DNA from: Nectonema munidae | Lineage: Eukaryota; Nematomorpha; Nectonematoida; Nectonematidae | Direction: 5' to 3' | Length of the DNA: 64,000 nt | NCBI GenBank assembly: GCA_030549495.1 | Contig: JAUIRK010000142.1 | Location: 1,066,001 to 1,130,000 of the forward strand | Part shown: one piece after another, positions 46,101-57,498 of the stretch | Position numbering within the stretch: position 1 is the first letter of the stretch | Layout: every line of letters begins with the position of its first letter | The notes under the pieces: generated by a model | The model's database searches: none | What the model was told of the DNA's origin: nothing | The model's input: only the letters and a program-made list of their open reading frames with translations | Translations under genes and position numbers: made by a program

Positions 46101-49100
46101 GTACCAATGATCTTTGAGGGGACCTAGAATCTCAACCAATGATCTTTGAAGCTACATAGAATTTCACTACCAATTATCTTTAAGCAGACCTAGAATCCTA
46201 GTATAAATAATTTTTAATAAGAGTGGCTAGAATCAGATCTGCCCGGGCGTGTGACTTAGTTTGGTAGATTTGGACAACTCGCATCAAAACTAACTCTCAC
46301 AAAATCACTTTTACCAACTTGCCTCATTCCCATACCAACTGGCTCCAAATATTTTAGTTAGCTAGATAGTTATTCGTTAGTTACTTAGTTAATAACCCGT
46401 TATCGACCAGAATAATCAGACGATATCTAATGCAAAGCAGAAGAGTTGTATTTAAAGGCATTAAAACGCAGACAATTTTATTTTTGTAATGTCGACTCTG
46501 GTCGTTAATCGGTTAAAATTATATTTTATAAATGGTGTAGACTTTCTTTGAAATAATGTCGTCTAAGGGTTGAGAGTAGAAAAAGATTGACAAACACGTT
46601 AGCCTAATTGATAAAGGCAGCAAATAAACAAAAAATTATTGAAAGGTTTCTTTTCTGTGATCAACCTAATATTGTTCATATTTTGCAATTGTCTTTTTTG
46701 TATCTTCTGTAAAGTATTTCATCACTTTCATTGAGTTTGTAAATTTATTTTTATCTAAAATTTGAAAGCTACAATTTAAAAGCTCACTTATATATCAAAA
46801 ACTCTCAAACTTTGAGAAGTAATGATTTTCCAAAAATTACATCTATATATTTCTTTAAACTGAATACTGTGATTTTTAAAAAACTTTTTGCAAAGAATAC
46901 TCTTGTAGTCTAGAAAAGTGTTTCTGAACCTTTTTCATGATAATTTGCTTTTTGACGACATTAATTTAGCAACAAAAGTGCCCTTACTAATGAGATATGG
47001 TTTAATTAATAGTAGAATATCTACCTATTTCACAATAAAGAAAAATAATAGAAAATAGAAAAATTTTAGAAAATTATTATATAATGTTTATACTAATGTG
47101 AAATAAAAATGTCAAAATTACATCTTTCTACGTTCTTTTTTTTCTTGTGATCTTTGAGCTCAAATCTTTCACCTTCAAAATTTTTAACTATTTTGATAAT
47201 TCTCATTTACCCCATGCATGATTTCTTTCATTACTTAAAATTATATTTAAAACACCTAATCAATTTTCTTAATCCCAGAAAAAAACATATAAAGCACACT
47301 TATATATGGTATAGAATAATATCATAATATTATTTTTGTCCATAAGTAAAAAATATAATCAAAAAAATTTAATTATTGATTTTTATGTTATATCGGCTTT
47401 TTAATCATATTTTTGTGATGAAGCATTGTTAATGCAAAGTTTTAAAGTTTTAGAAGTTTCATTGATTTCATTGTTTCGACGTTTAGTCTAGATATTTATC
47501 TTTGGAGCACACAATACTATTTTATTATAACTTAAGTTATTTTAATATTTGTTAAAACAGAGAGCAGGTTTGTCACGTCTGAATATATAACAATAGGTTT
47601 GAAGTGGAGGGAATTTTGCACGTTATTCACGTTTTTCACTTCTATTTACTTTTGATTTCATAAGAAAATAAATAGAATGCCAGTTGTAAAATAATTCCAC
47701 TTTCTAGATACATGCACTCTCAGTGAAAGAGGCAGCGTTGAACGTCACAGGTATTTAAAGAACTTTCTGAAGCATGCTTTGTATGCAAAAACTGATTGCA
47801 AAGAAGATCTAGATGATGGAACTTTTGCCGCCTACTTCTCCATAAACAATGTGCTGTATACGGAATACGAAAGCTATGACAACCTTGACATAAACCATTA
47901 CTACCAACAAGATGAAACAGGCAAGTTTGTACGAGTTTCCCGACTCGTCTTTATGCCTGTTGAAGATCGATACAGCATCTCATTTTTGGCGAGTGAAAAA
48001 CATCCCCAAATTAATGCATTCTATGTTGCAAGAAACCAAATTAAAAGATTTGAAATGGAAGCTCTTAGTAAGGCATTTTTTGTTTCATCATCACAGAGTT
48101 TAAAAATTTTCAGAATATTTGCGAGTTAAGCTATATAGATGTTACTGCAATCAACTTTCACTAATTAAATCGGAAAGTTCGTCATTTTATAAAAGTATAG
48201 AAATGTTAAAAAAAAATAAAAATGAAAAGCTTTTTGAAATGAAATTAAACAACTTATATGATGAAAGAATCAAATTTTTCCAAAGAATATTTAGAAAATA
48301 AAAATAAATCAACACTTTTAATGATAAATGTAAAGAAAGTGTTGCTGAGACGTCATGAATAAAAGTTGAAGGATATAATAGGAAAATGTGTACAACTTTT
48401 ATTCAAACAAATTGAAAACTTTATTTTTTCGACCACTCTGGTATTCTTCAGATAAACAAACAAGTCGTTAAAAGGGTATTAAAAAATTTTAATGATAATT
48501 TTAAATAGAGGGTATTTTAGTTTCCAATGTAGGTAAATTTTGAATTATGTCAAGATTACTTTCTTTTAATCAATTTGATAATTTCACCATAAGTATCTAT
48601 AATAATGGCGAAATTACGATTTTTTCACTACAACATTACAGTCAAACTTCGTTAATCTGGACTTCATTTTTCCAAATCCTTCATTATCTATAAACTTTTT
48701 TTCTTTAAAATTTTTCCTTTGAATACAGAAAAAAAAGATTAAAAAAAAATTATTTTTGGTAAAATATATTAGTAATATTCCAGTACAATCCTAACGAATT
48801 ATTTCTCGAATATTCTTTTAAATGTTCTCTTCGGATTAATGAGAATGGATCGTATACAAACTCTCAAAACACGCATCACTGCATAAAAGCTATTTCACTC
48901 ACACAAACAAGAAAATCTTTCTTCGTTAATGAATTCAATAACTTAGTTCTTTCTGGGCGGAGTCAAATTGAATGAATTTGAGGGAGATCGTGTTTGCTCA
49001 TCTGTACAGTAGAGAAACATTATTGTTATCTTCGATGCATACCATATTAAAATAAGTACTGCTTCCCGCATATTTGTGCTAGGAACCGTTCACTCTAAAA

Positions 49101-52100
49101 AAATTAGTGTCACTTACCAATTAGATAGTAAATTTTTTTTTAATTGGTAAACGGTGACTTTACTAGCTTTATACGATACAGCTATAATATAATTAGACTA
49201 TTTTTATAGATATGAGTAAATAATACACCAGACGAAGGGTTCATTATTTTCTTTACTGTTAGAGGATTTGAATCAATAACAAACCTTGTTAGTATTCAAG
49301 CTAACACTAGGCATTAAGATTATTTACTATTTTGGGAACGTTCGAATTAGGAGAGTATCAATCTCTTCGCTATTTTCATATATTTGAAACATATACTCTT
49401 GTAAAATATCAATGCATAGGTATGTGGTAGAGGGGGGCGGGTATTAAGCGTTTTGTGGGATTAAAAGTCCAGGTAGATCCGAGATTCAGTATTCCAGGCG
49501 GGAACACGATATCAAAATGCAGGGGTGCGAAAGTCACAAAACAATATTTAACTTTACTATTTAAAGAACCCATTTTTCTCAGTATCCTCTTTATCTGATT
49601 AAGTATTCTTCATAGGTGTCTGTAACAAGAAAGGTTTTAATGTAATCTCGCGGTAAACAGCCAACGTTCAACCAAGAATCCCAACCTCTTAAAACCCTTA
49701 TTCGAACCCCTGAATTGGCATATCATGAGGGAAGAAAAAAAAATGCAATTAGACTTATTTAATTAGTATTTAATTAGTATTATTTTGCATACATAATTAC
49801 CTTTATTATTCAATTTTTGGCGTTTTGAATTCTCATTAGAAGTTTTGCGAGGCTGCTAAATTAACACCAAACATATGTGATCTTTATGTCGGGTTCGCCA
49901 TTGAACACTAATTAACGCTTCTAAAATATTGGCCAAATAATGATTGATCTAATACCAATTTTGAACCATGTGAATTGTTCTAAAACAGTGGTTCTCAACC
50001 TTTTTTACACGGTGGCATATTTGTTGAACTTGGCAAACTTTGCGGCTACCATATGATAAAATCTAATATTTCACCTGAAAAGTATTTACATACAAAATGC
50101 ATTTTATTTGTAAAAATAAAATAAAATAAATATGAAAATAAAGCAAACGAAAGATAAACTATACAAATCGGCAATTATCTTTGCCAACTGTCCAGCTATC
50201 GAGGATTATTCTTCCCTTGGATAAGATACCAACGACTAAGAAAGCTATACAAATGTATAAATTTAAATTACAAAATAATTTAAATATTTGTTGGCCTAGT
50301 TAGAATTTTTTAGATTTTGTGGCTAAATTTTGAGAAAATTTTTAATTATCTACACTTATTGAGATTGATGATAATCAATAATAACCGTAATATCTCTTAT
50401 ATTAGTATATCATAATTGAATTATAAATATAATGCTTACTATAATAATAGCATAAATTTTATATGTGGAAAATTCTTAAGGCAGGAAAATAATTGAAACG
50501 AATAAGGGCAATGTAGCACTAATATATTTGGCGACACGCGTTCGCTAATCTTACGGCTATCTTATTATTCTATTTTTTTCATTTCTAATTATTTTTGTGC
50601 GTATGTTTATGAAATAAGCTTTTCACATATGTACAATGTACATATACTTAGTGGTATACTCGGGTTAATTTTTCCAGAACTCCACTTCTCAGGATTTAAT
50701 AAGTGTCTCTTATTGGACTCCTTTTTCACGATGAAAATATATTCTACATCTGATGTGATTCCTATGTGATTAAGTTCACTAATGTTATATACTAATATAT
50801 TATGACTAATGTTATATACTGTATATAGTTATTTAATTATTCAAAAGACAATTAAAACTTGCAGGCTAAAATATATCATTTGTATTCAAAGAAAAGTGTT
50901 TTCCCAAGCGTGAAACGAATCGCGAACAACAAATGGCATTCTTTGAAAGAAGTAGAGTTTCATTGGAAACGATTGTTTCTTGTCCATTCAATGGAGCAGT
51001 CGCGTATTACTACATTGACGGAGTCTTATTTTCTGAAGAGCAACCTAACCCCGACTATGAAATCTCTTCCACACAAAACGCGGATGGAGAGCTGGTGTAT
51101 ACGCTTTCCTTTTTGCCTGAAAAAGATGTGTACGATGTCTACTTCATGGCTCATGAACCCTTTTATGCCATCAACGAAGAATACTTCATGCAGAACTACT
51201 TGTACCAAATTACTCTACATCGAGCATGTAAGTCTTTTACGTATTCACTAACATCTTCAAATCATCTGTCAATTGGCCAATTAGATCGAATCATCATTTT
51301 AAAAGGACTCTTCTATTATACTTGAAAGGCGGTTAATTGTCAAATTACTTAATTTCGATTCCTTTTTATTAGACCAATTAGACTAAAGGAAAATTTATGA
51401 AGAGAGGCTTGAAATAATTTTGTGAAGATGCCTAAAAATGTCTTTGATTAAGTGGGCAAGAATGAAAAATGTTTTACAGGAGGTTGAGGAAATTTTACAA
51501 GAAACAAGAAGCGGTAGATTAATATTATTAGTTCTAAAATAAAGAATATTTATCCAAAATATTTATTATATTTCTTTGGGAAAGCAAGAAATAAATCAAG
51601 TGATTAAGTTTGACTTTTTTTACACATCCGAATTTTGAATGCTTGCTTTTTTAAAATTGCAAATAAAATAAAAAGTACTAAAAAATTTCAATAGGATGAT
51701 GACCGAACAAATTCAACCTGGACAAATGTTATTTGAAAAAGATAGCGCCTCATCATGTGCAATCTGAAAAACCCGTCATAGATCCAGAAAGACGGTATTT
51801 AGAAGCGTTAATTTTGCACTTAAAATTAAATAAAAATATCACAAATACAGAAACTGAAGAGCAAATGATTAAGAGGCCATGCTCAGGACGATTGGTCTAG
51901 ACCAGCATTTCTCAACATTTTAATCCTCTCGACAGCCTTGAAATATATTAAATCTTTCAAGGAACGCTATACAAAAATATTTTATCTCAGTTTTTGAATT
52001 TGAAAGAAAAGAAAATTAGATTTAAAATAAAAAGAGGATAAACGAACAAAAAAATATAATAAAAATTTTGCATAGATTACATATTAAAACGTAAACTAAG

Positions 52101-53952
52101 AATGATAAAAATTATTAAAAAAAGGTAGTTTGCGAAAACTTCTGCATCAGTTTTTTTAGTAGTGCTAGATAAAATTCTTACTGCTGCATCTAATACCTGA
52201 TTAAATTTTTTTCATTCAAAAAAATATCCAATGTGGAAAAATATGCTAGCTCACATTATTATTTCTCGGCGAACCCTGGAAGTTTTGCGTAACTCAATAA
52301 TTGTACAGAATACCGGTTACGAAGCCCTAGTCTAGACCACAAGTAGCCAACCGATGAGACATGATCAAAAAGTAGCGCATTGCATAATCTGAAATCGCGC
52401 ACTGATCACTTTTTATGTTAAAAATTACTCTACACTTTTTTGAGATCTTTGATACCGATAAAACTTAAGGCCAATAAAATCATTTTTCGGTAGTTTTTAC
52501 AAAAATAATGAAATAGGCCCCTTTCTTAAAGTGAAGTATCGATCTTTTATATCTGTTTGCCTTCCAGTTTATTTAAAATATTTATGTTTGTAACGAGAAA
52601 AATATTAGAAACTCAATGTAATACGAATTACCCTTTAAAAGTTCTACTTCATTAATACTAACGACATAGTTATGATGATTATTTTGAAAAGTCCCCCCCC
52701 CCCTCCTCCTATAATAATTTTCAGAATACGCGACAGATTCAAATATTTTTAAACAATTTAATTTTCACATAATAATTTAATCTAGTTAAAATTTCAATCA
52801 AAGACATGTTTTTTATATCATAAATCTCTGCTGAAAGATCACATATTTTTCAGAATTAAGGATTTCTTTGCCACTAAAAATAAATGAATAGTTGATAAAT
52901 CCTTCTCTTATAATATCGAAACTGTACAAGAAAATTGTTAAGAAAAGTTTTGTGAACTTAAATTATAATGAAGAATTCAAATTAAAATTAAAAAAAGTGA
53001 AAATTTACTCCATTTTTTTACTTTATTCACGATTTTTAAATTTTTTGCAATCTCATTGGCCGATTTCAACAAAAAAATTGAGAAACACTGTTTTAATAGA
53101 GGATGTAATTTTTGATATATTTACATATGAAGTTTTCATTATTTTGCACTTCAAATGTATGATAATTAATTTCGGAACACATTTGTTTATAGTATATAAT
53201 TGTGTTTTACAAGATTCACTAATGATTTTTGCAAAGACGGAATAGCACAAATTAATTAATCATCATAGTAATAATAGGCAATACCAAGTTCTTATTTTTA
53301 TTAGTCGTAGAAAATAAATATACAACTACGGCGAGGTAAAAATATCAAATGTGTATCTTACTAGACTAACGAAAATGTTTTCAGCCGGTTGCATACTATC
53401 TGCTGGTCAGAGAAAGACGGAGAGAGAAAAGTTACACCGAGGGCAAGACACAACGCTACGCTTGAGTGCAGACTGTCCAGATGGGGGTAAAGAGTATGGC
53501 GTCTACTTTGAAGTGAATGGACAAGTTTTTTCAGAAAGTGAAGGCGACTCCGAAATCGAAATGACAAAGCAAGAGGACTCCAACACGTATACCGTCTCCC
53601 TCCACTTTGTGCCGGATTTAAGTGTGAAAAAAGTTTACGCCACCGTCTTTGAACGCGTTGAAGGCATTGACTCTTCTTTTGTGAGAGAAAATGCTATCAA
53701 AGTTTTTGATCTTCAATTTTCTCGTAAGAACTTTCTTTACGAAAATTTCAAATCCATTTTTTCCCTCTTCTCTTTTAGCGTATTCATATGAAGGTAAGAA
53801 GTTCCTAATAATAATAATTATTGTTATAACTTATCCTTTTGTCATACCTCCAACTCCTCTAAACTTTTCTGTTGCCTAAGAAACTATATTTGTGGTGCTG
53901 TCTCTTTTATTTTTCAGGAACAACAAAAGTCTTTTTAATTTGTTTTCCGTGA
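43084..53952 (+). CDS. Secreted protein with four tandem two-cysteine domains (new family)
   Basis: Predicted exons: 43084-43150, 43857-44195, 47708-48067, 50892-51227, 53385-53723, 53779-53793, 53918-53952. All inner introns are phase 1, all borders are GT-AG, and the model gives 496 residues with no internal stop. The first exon is a signal peptide. The four large exons each encode one domain of about 112-120 residues: a Cys near the start, a second Cys (usually CP) about 25-30 residues on, a V/AYF-I-N/D-G/N-x-L/V strand, a YT-L-F-P strand and a closing I-x-F-V-x-N-x-x-x-F motif. There is no membrane helix or anchor signal, so it is probably secreted. Alternation of hydrophobic residues suggests a beta-sandwich, but the Trp of Ig domains is missing. 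I do not recognise the family. Confidence 0.75.
43857..44195 (+). CDS. Four-domain gene, domain 1 exon
   Basis: Acceptor cacttttaag at 43856, donor GCAG|GTATCA at 44196, 113 codons, phase 1-1. It opens GICNLNGADKEEKTALTGEQ with the first Cys, then VTLFFSVTCPP with the second, VYFSINDLLV, FSYTLYFVV and VDAAYVKRNAQKTYTISI. An alternative acceptor at 43877 (aatggag) would also keep phase but would drop the first Cys that all other domains have, so 43856 is preferred. The frame stays open past the donor for about 40 codons by chance. Confidence 0.75.
45070..45560. repeat. AT minisatellite, about 11 copies of a 40-46-bp unit
   Basis: The unit is TTTTTGAATATTACTAAATA followed by a variable (ATTA)n run. 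Copies differ chiefly in the number of ATTA steps. It lies in intron 2 of the four-domain gene. Confidence 0.9.
45685..46817. mobile_element. 1.1-kb unit with 112-bp inverted repeats
   Basis: The left arm 45685-45796 (TCTCAAAGTTTGAG to ATGAAATACTTTACA) and right arm 46708-46817 are inverted copies. They match across ATATAAGT, AATTGTAG, TTTTAGA, TTACAAACTCAATGAAAGT and GAAATACTTTACA. The outer 14 bases are themselves nearly palindromic. The loop has no open frame and contains a 21-bp tandem array. It resembles a foldback or MITE-type element; no target duplication was identified. Confidence 0.7.
46018..46200. repeat. Tandem array with 21-bp unit
   Basis: Near-identical units of CGGGTACCAATGATCTTTG(C) at 46058-46120, flanked by looser copies on both sides (cattgattattacggg; caaccaatgatctttgaagc; tagaatcc). 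It lies in the loop of the inverted-repeat unit. Confidence 0.8.
47708..48067 (+). CDS. Four-domain gene, domain 2 exon
   Basis: Acceptor ccactttctag at 47707, donor CTTA|GTAAGG at 48068, 120 codons, phase 1-1. It opens DTCTLSERGSVERHRYLKNF. The second Cys is in KTDCKEDLDD, then AAYFSINNVLYTE, RLVFMPVEDRYSISFLASE and INAFYVARNQIKRFEM. It is the longest of the four domains because of extra residues before the second Cys. Confidence 0.75.
49986..50560 (+). repeat. hAT element end, probable truncated copy
   Basis: CAGTGGTTCTCAACCTTTTT at 49986, a classic hAT terminus, preceded by TTCTAAAA (the hAT at 59063 is preceded by ATCTAAAA). A fragment ggcgacacgcgttcgc near 50530 may be a remnant of the other side. 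No matching right terminal repeat is seen, so the right limit is uncertain. Confidence 0.5.
50892..51227 (+). CDS. Four-domain gene, domain 3 exon
   Basis: Acceptor tttgtattcaaag at 50891, donor GCAT|GTAAGT at 51228 (perfect consensus), 112 codons, phase 1-1. It opens KKCFPKRETNREQQ. The second Cys is in VSCPFNG, then YYYIDGVLFSEEQ, LVYTLSFLPEKDVYDVYF and INEEYFMQNYLYQITL. A stronger-looking acceptor at 50864 would put a stop immediately in frame, so the later one is chosen. Confidence 0.75.
51903..52329. mobile_element. hAT-type MITE with palindromic 8-bp duplication
   Basis: The element of 427 bases runs from CAGCATTTCTCAAC (51903) to GGTTACGAAGCCCTA (52329), with weak inverted ends (YAG...TTC..AAC). 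Both sides carry GTCTAGAC (51895-51902 and 52330-52337). The same octamer precedes the related fragment at 10570. It is non-coding and lies in intron 4 of the four-domain gene. Confidence 0.75.
52692..52702. repeat. C homopolymer run
   Basis: About 11 C, followed by tcctcctat, in an AT-rich intron. Confidence 0.7.
53385..53723 (+). CDS. Four-domain gene, domain 4 exon
   Basis: Acceptor aatgttttcag at 53384, donor TCTC|GTAAGA at 53724, 113 codons, phase 1-1. It opens SGCILSAGQRKTEREK. The second Cys is in SADCPDGG, then VYFEVNGQVFSE, YTVSLHFVPDLSVKKVYATV and IDSSFVRENAIKVFDL. It is the most canonical copy of the repeated domain. Confidence 0.8.
53779..53793 (+). CDS. 15-base mini-exon of four-domain gene
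   Basis: Acceptor ttctcttttag at 53778 and donor GAAG|GTAAGA at 53794 border exactly 15 bases, phase 1-1, adding PYSYE. The intron before it is only 55 bases. Skipping it would keep the frame. Confidence 0.55.
53918..53952 (+). CDS. Last exon of four-domain gene
   Basis: Acceptor tttatttttcag at 53917. It codes GTTKVFLICFP and then TGA at 53950-53952. The tail is short and mildly hydrophobic, too short for a membrane helix. A poly-A signal AATAAA lies at 54077-54082. Confidence 0.6.
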
Positions 53953-53959
53953 ATCCATC

Positions 53960-56870
53960 TCCAAAAAATACGCAACTTTGAACAATGCTGAAGCTAGGCA
54001 ATTCTTAATTTTTAGTCAATTTTATGCCAAAGTTATTCTTAAATTTTTTATAAATTTTTTTTTAAATATATTATAAAATAAAAAAGATGTCTTTATACTA
54101 ACAAACAAAAAAAAATAACTTTCCTTGCCTAAATAAGTAATCATTTTCACATTTCAAATATTGTTTAAAAATTCAAAAACTTAACCTTATTTTAAGCTAG
54201 TTGACTTTCTTTTCGCCTTGCTATTTTTATGAAATTTATTCTTAAATTTCCAGCATTTCATTTACTTATCGGTTCTTCTGAAAATTTTTGTATTTAATTT
54301 CAAAGCTAGAAGATACCTCTAGAAATATTAACTTTTAATCGTTTGGAATTTGGATCCTGAAAACATCAATAAAGCTAAAGTTACTTAGTATACATTCTTT
54401 ATCCATTGTATCAAGTACTTGATGCTTCTTTTTCAAACACCTGTTCAAAATTCAGTAAGTATAACATCACTTAGTTATAAATATTTGTTTGTAAGCTAAA
54501 CCAACTTACATTCCAAATGGAAGAAAATCCTATTGAGCACACTAATTTTGTTTAGCAACATATAAATAAATTTTCGTATACAATAGCATTTTTACATACA
54601 AATTAAATCTAAAAAGCGGTTTTGTAGTTTTTTATTTAAATGAAGCATGATTGGTATGGAAAAAGAAGTATTTGTATAAGGCAGAGCACTTCTATAGCCA
54701 AAATGGCATATATCCTAAATGTATTCTTATTTTTATATAAGTCAAAAATCATTACATGTGAGTTTGCCACGCTTTAGTCACATAATTTTTAATCCGGAGG
54801 GGCATTTGCGATTTGGCTAGAATGAAGGCTTAGCTTTACAAACGAAATGATGAAAGTTTGATCGAACTTCAGTTAAATTTTCTTATATTCCAATGAATTA
54901 AATTCAATGTATATTTATATTTTAGCTCTTTTAGGACTTAGTGGATGTAAGAACAAGTTAACTTTTTTATTTACTGAATCAATATATGAATTTTTTTTAT
55001 AGTTTATGGATCTTGAATAAAGATAAGAGTGGACGCTGAAGTAAACTTACTTTTAATAAGGGGAGTTTCTCCAGAGTTAGATAATTTTGCAAACGTTTTA
55101 TATGATCATTCTTTCTTTCTTCAACAATTAGCTTTTTATTCGTGCTCCATCCAAACGAAGAATGATCTTGCTTAGTTACAGAGATGATAGGGTGTAAGCA
55201 ACCAAGAATTGAAGCAAGAAAGACCGGATAAACACAGAGAGCTCTGAAGACTTACTTTAAATCTTTGCACATTATTAGAACTTGGAAATAAGGAAAGAGG
55301 CAGGATCATAACAAAAGATTTTTTATAACTGTAATTGACAATGACTGATTCTTGGAAAATTCTCTTAGCAATGTTGAAAAGTAATAAAAATTTTCCTCAA
55401 AACATTGAGTAAGAATAGTGTTAGAATCAAATATTTCTTCAAAAAATTGGTATATTTACATACTTGTGCAAATTCGACTTATGATTCTGATATTCGTTAT
55501 TCAAATTTTGAGTGATTTTCAATAATTTTTACAAAATTTCTTCATTAATCAGCTTTTAACTAGGATAAAAATTAAGTATTCATTAGTCAAAATGTAATGC
55601 ATGAGGATTGGCCTATTTTTATACTATATATGTTGAAATATCAATTTTGAAACTTTGGAATATATAAAAGAAAAAAATACATTTGATATTTATTGATTTC
55701 GTATTTTATTTTATAAAAACTTTTAAGAGCTTCTCTTAGTTATTATCAAAATTACACTTTACCAAGATAGTTGCTATAATCTGCTTTCATTAAATAATTT
55801 GATCCAAAGTAGAGTTTCAAATTTGAGTGATATTATTTTGAGTATTATGACCAAAAATATAGTGAATGAGAATCCATGATAAGAACTTTTTAAAAGTTGT
55901 TAGTATGATTATTTGATTCCATGACATGCTCATACCCTTGAAATTTTCAGACAAATACCCACAACTTTTTCTTTTGTCAGCATTTTTCTGAAAATGTGGG
56001 CATTGTCTTGGAGCATTTGTCAAGGCACTGATTATTCCATTTTAAATACAAATTCAATTATAACAATTTTGACAATCCAATCGGTCAGACTAAACACCAC
56101 AAAATACTTCAAAAATGATAAAATAATGGAATTCATATATTAAACAACTAATTATTATTATCAATGGTTGAAAAGTCGCTTGATATATATAACTTTCACC
56201 ATTCTATGGAATTTGGTCGTCTTTTGGTGTTAGATTTTTTTTTGAAATTTCAAAATTTTTATTAAAACTCTTCAAAATAAATTGTCAACACTTACCAAGT
56301 AGTTTATATAGATGATTTACACTATTTTGTCGTGTTTGGTGTGTTTTGTAGTGCTAAAACTTTTTTTGAAAATTTCATTATTTTTAATTATACCTCCTTT
56401 TAGATTTACAACACTTAATGAGTATAATTTGATAGATGATTTCCATTTTTTATCGTATTTTGTTTGTAAAAAATATTTTGTAATAAAAATAAACTTTATG
56501 TCATATCAAGATTTTATACAAGAATTACATTAAAATTATTTTTTTAGATTCTTGAATTAGCGAATCTTTGAAGATTATAATCATTTACCTTTTCAAATTT
56601 CAAGCTTTATATCTGTCATAATTTGCTTTGTTGTTATTTATTTTTTTTGCTATGAATGAAACAAATCTAATTAAAATAAAGTAATTCCTTTTATTGAAAT
56701 CTTTAGCAATTGAATTTTATGAAGCAAATACACTCATTTTCTTTAAGAATATTAGAGTATGAAAGAACGCTAAAATGAACTTATCACAAACCTTCCTAAT
56801 CTAAAGTATACTATTTCAACGCATAAAAGCAGCTAAAGTGCCTTCAACATGTCAATTTGACCTTTGAATA
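53960..56870. other. AT-rich intergenic, nothing recognised apart from a poly-A signal
   Basis: AATAAA at 54077-54082 is the likely 3' end signal of the preceding gene. Beyond that, no convincing open frame, repeat or element end was seen on either strand. Confidence 0.5.
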
Positions 56871-56889
56871 ATAATTATTATTCTTTTGA

Positions 56890-57200
56890 TACAAATTTCT
56901 CAGCAATCAAAATGATATCCTAAAAAATTTCGTGATTTACTAAAATCGCTAGCTGCACCTTTTGTATTTGAATGACCCTCTGATTTCAAAAAATATCAAT
57001 CAAAAATTTGAATTTTTCAATAAAATTTTAATATTATCTGTTGTTAACGATATAACTCATTGTCTATAATAGAACTCTCTAGAAAAATTATAAATATATA
57101 CAGTTTTGAAAGCATAAAATACTTAAATGTATTTCATTTTTTCAATAATAATATCAATGGCTTCGATAATCCAGTGACTTCAATCAAAAAATTTGTGAAG
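56890..57200. repeat. Dispersed AT-rich repeat, copy D
   Basis: Matches copy A (from about 275) and the piggyBac body (from about 15640): tttcgtgatttactaaaatcgctag, tgcaccttttg, aatatcaatcaaaaa and aaattataaatatatacagttttgaa. It is truncated on both sides. Confidence 0.6.
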
Positions 57201-57498
57201 CACTGATTGACTCTTTGAGTGTCACTCATTATTAAGTGCAGACAAATATAAAGGCACAATACATATATTATATATTCACATTATATTGGGTTAGATTACT
57301 TTATTTGCAACAATTACTTGTACAATTCAATATTTGAACATTGGCAAGAGATAATAATCATTAAACATGTGTGCCTTTTAAAATTTCCTCAATCATTCAA
57401 CATTTCTATCTTATCTAAACCTTTGGATTTGCATTACTTTTTAAAATTGCTTTCTCTTCAATCGTTTCTTGTGTTTCTAGACTTTTTAACTTGATTCA

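Noticed and set aside
46018-46200. CRISPR-like array
   Set aside because: Repeats are contiguous 21-bp tandem units without unique spacers, in an animal genome.
50864-50865. Splice acceptor aaaacttgcag as the start of domain 3
   Set aside because: It would give an immediate in-frame TAA; the acceptor at 50891 keeps the frame and the conserved first Cys.
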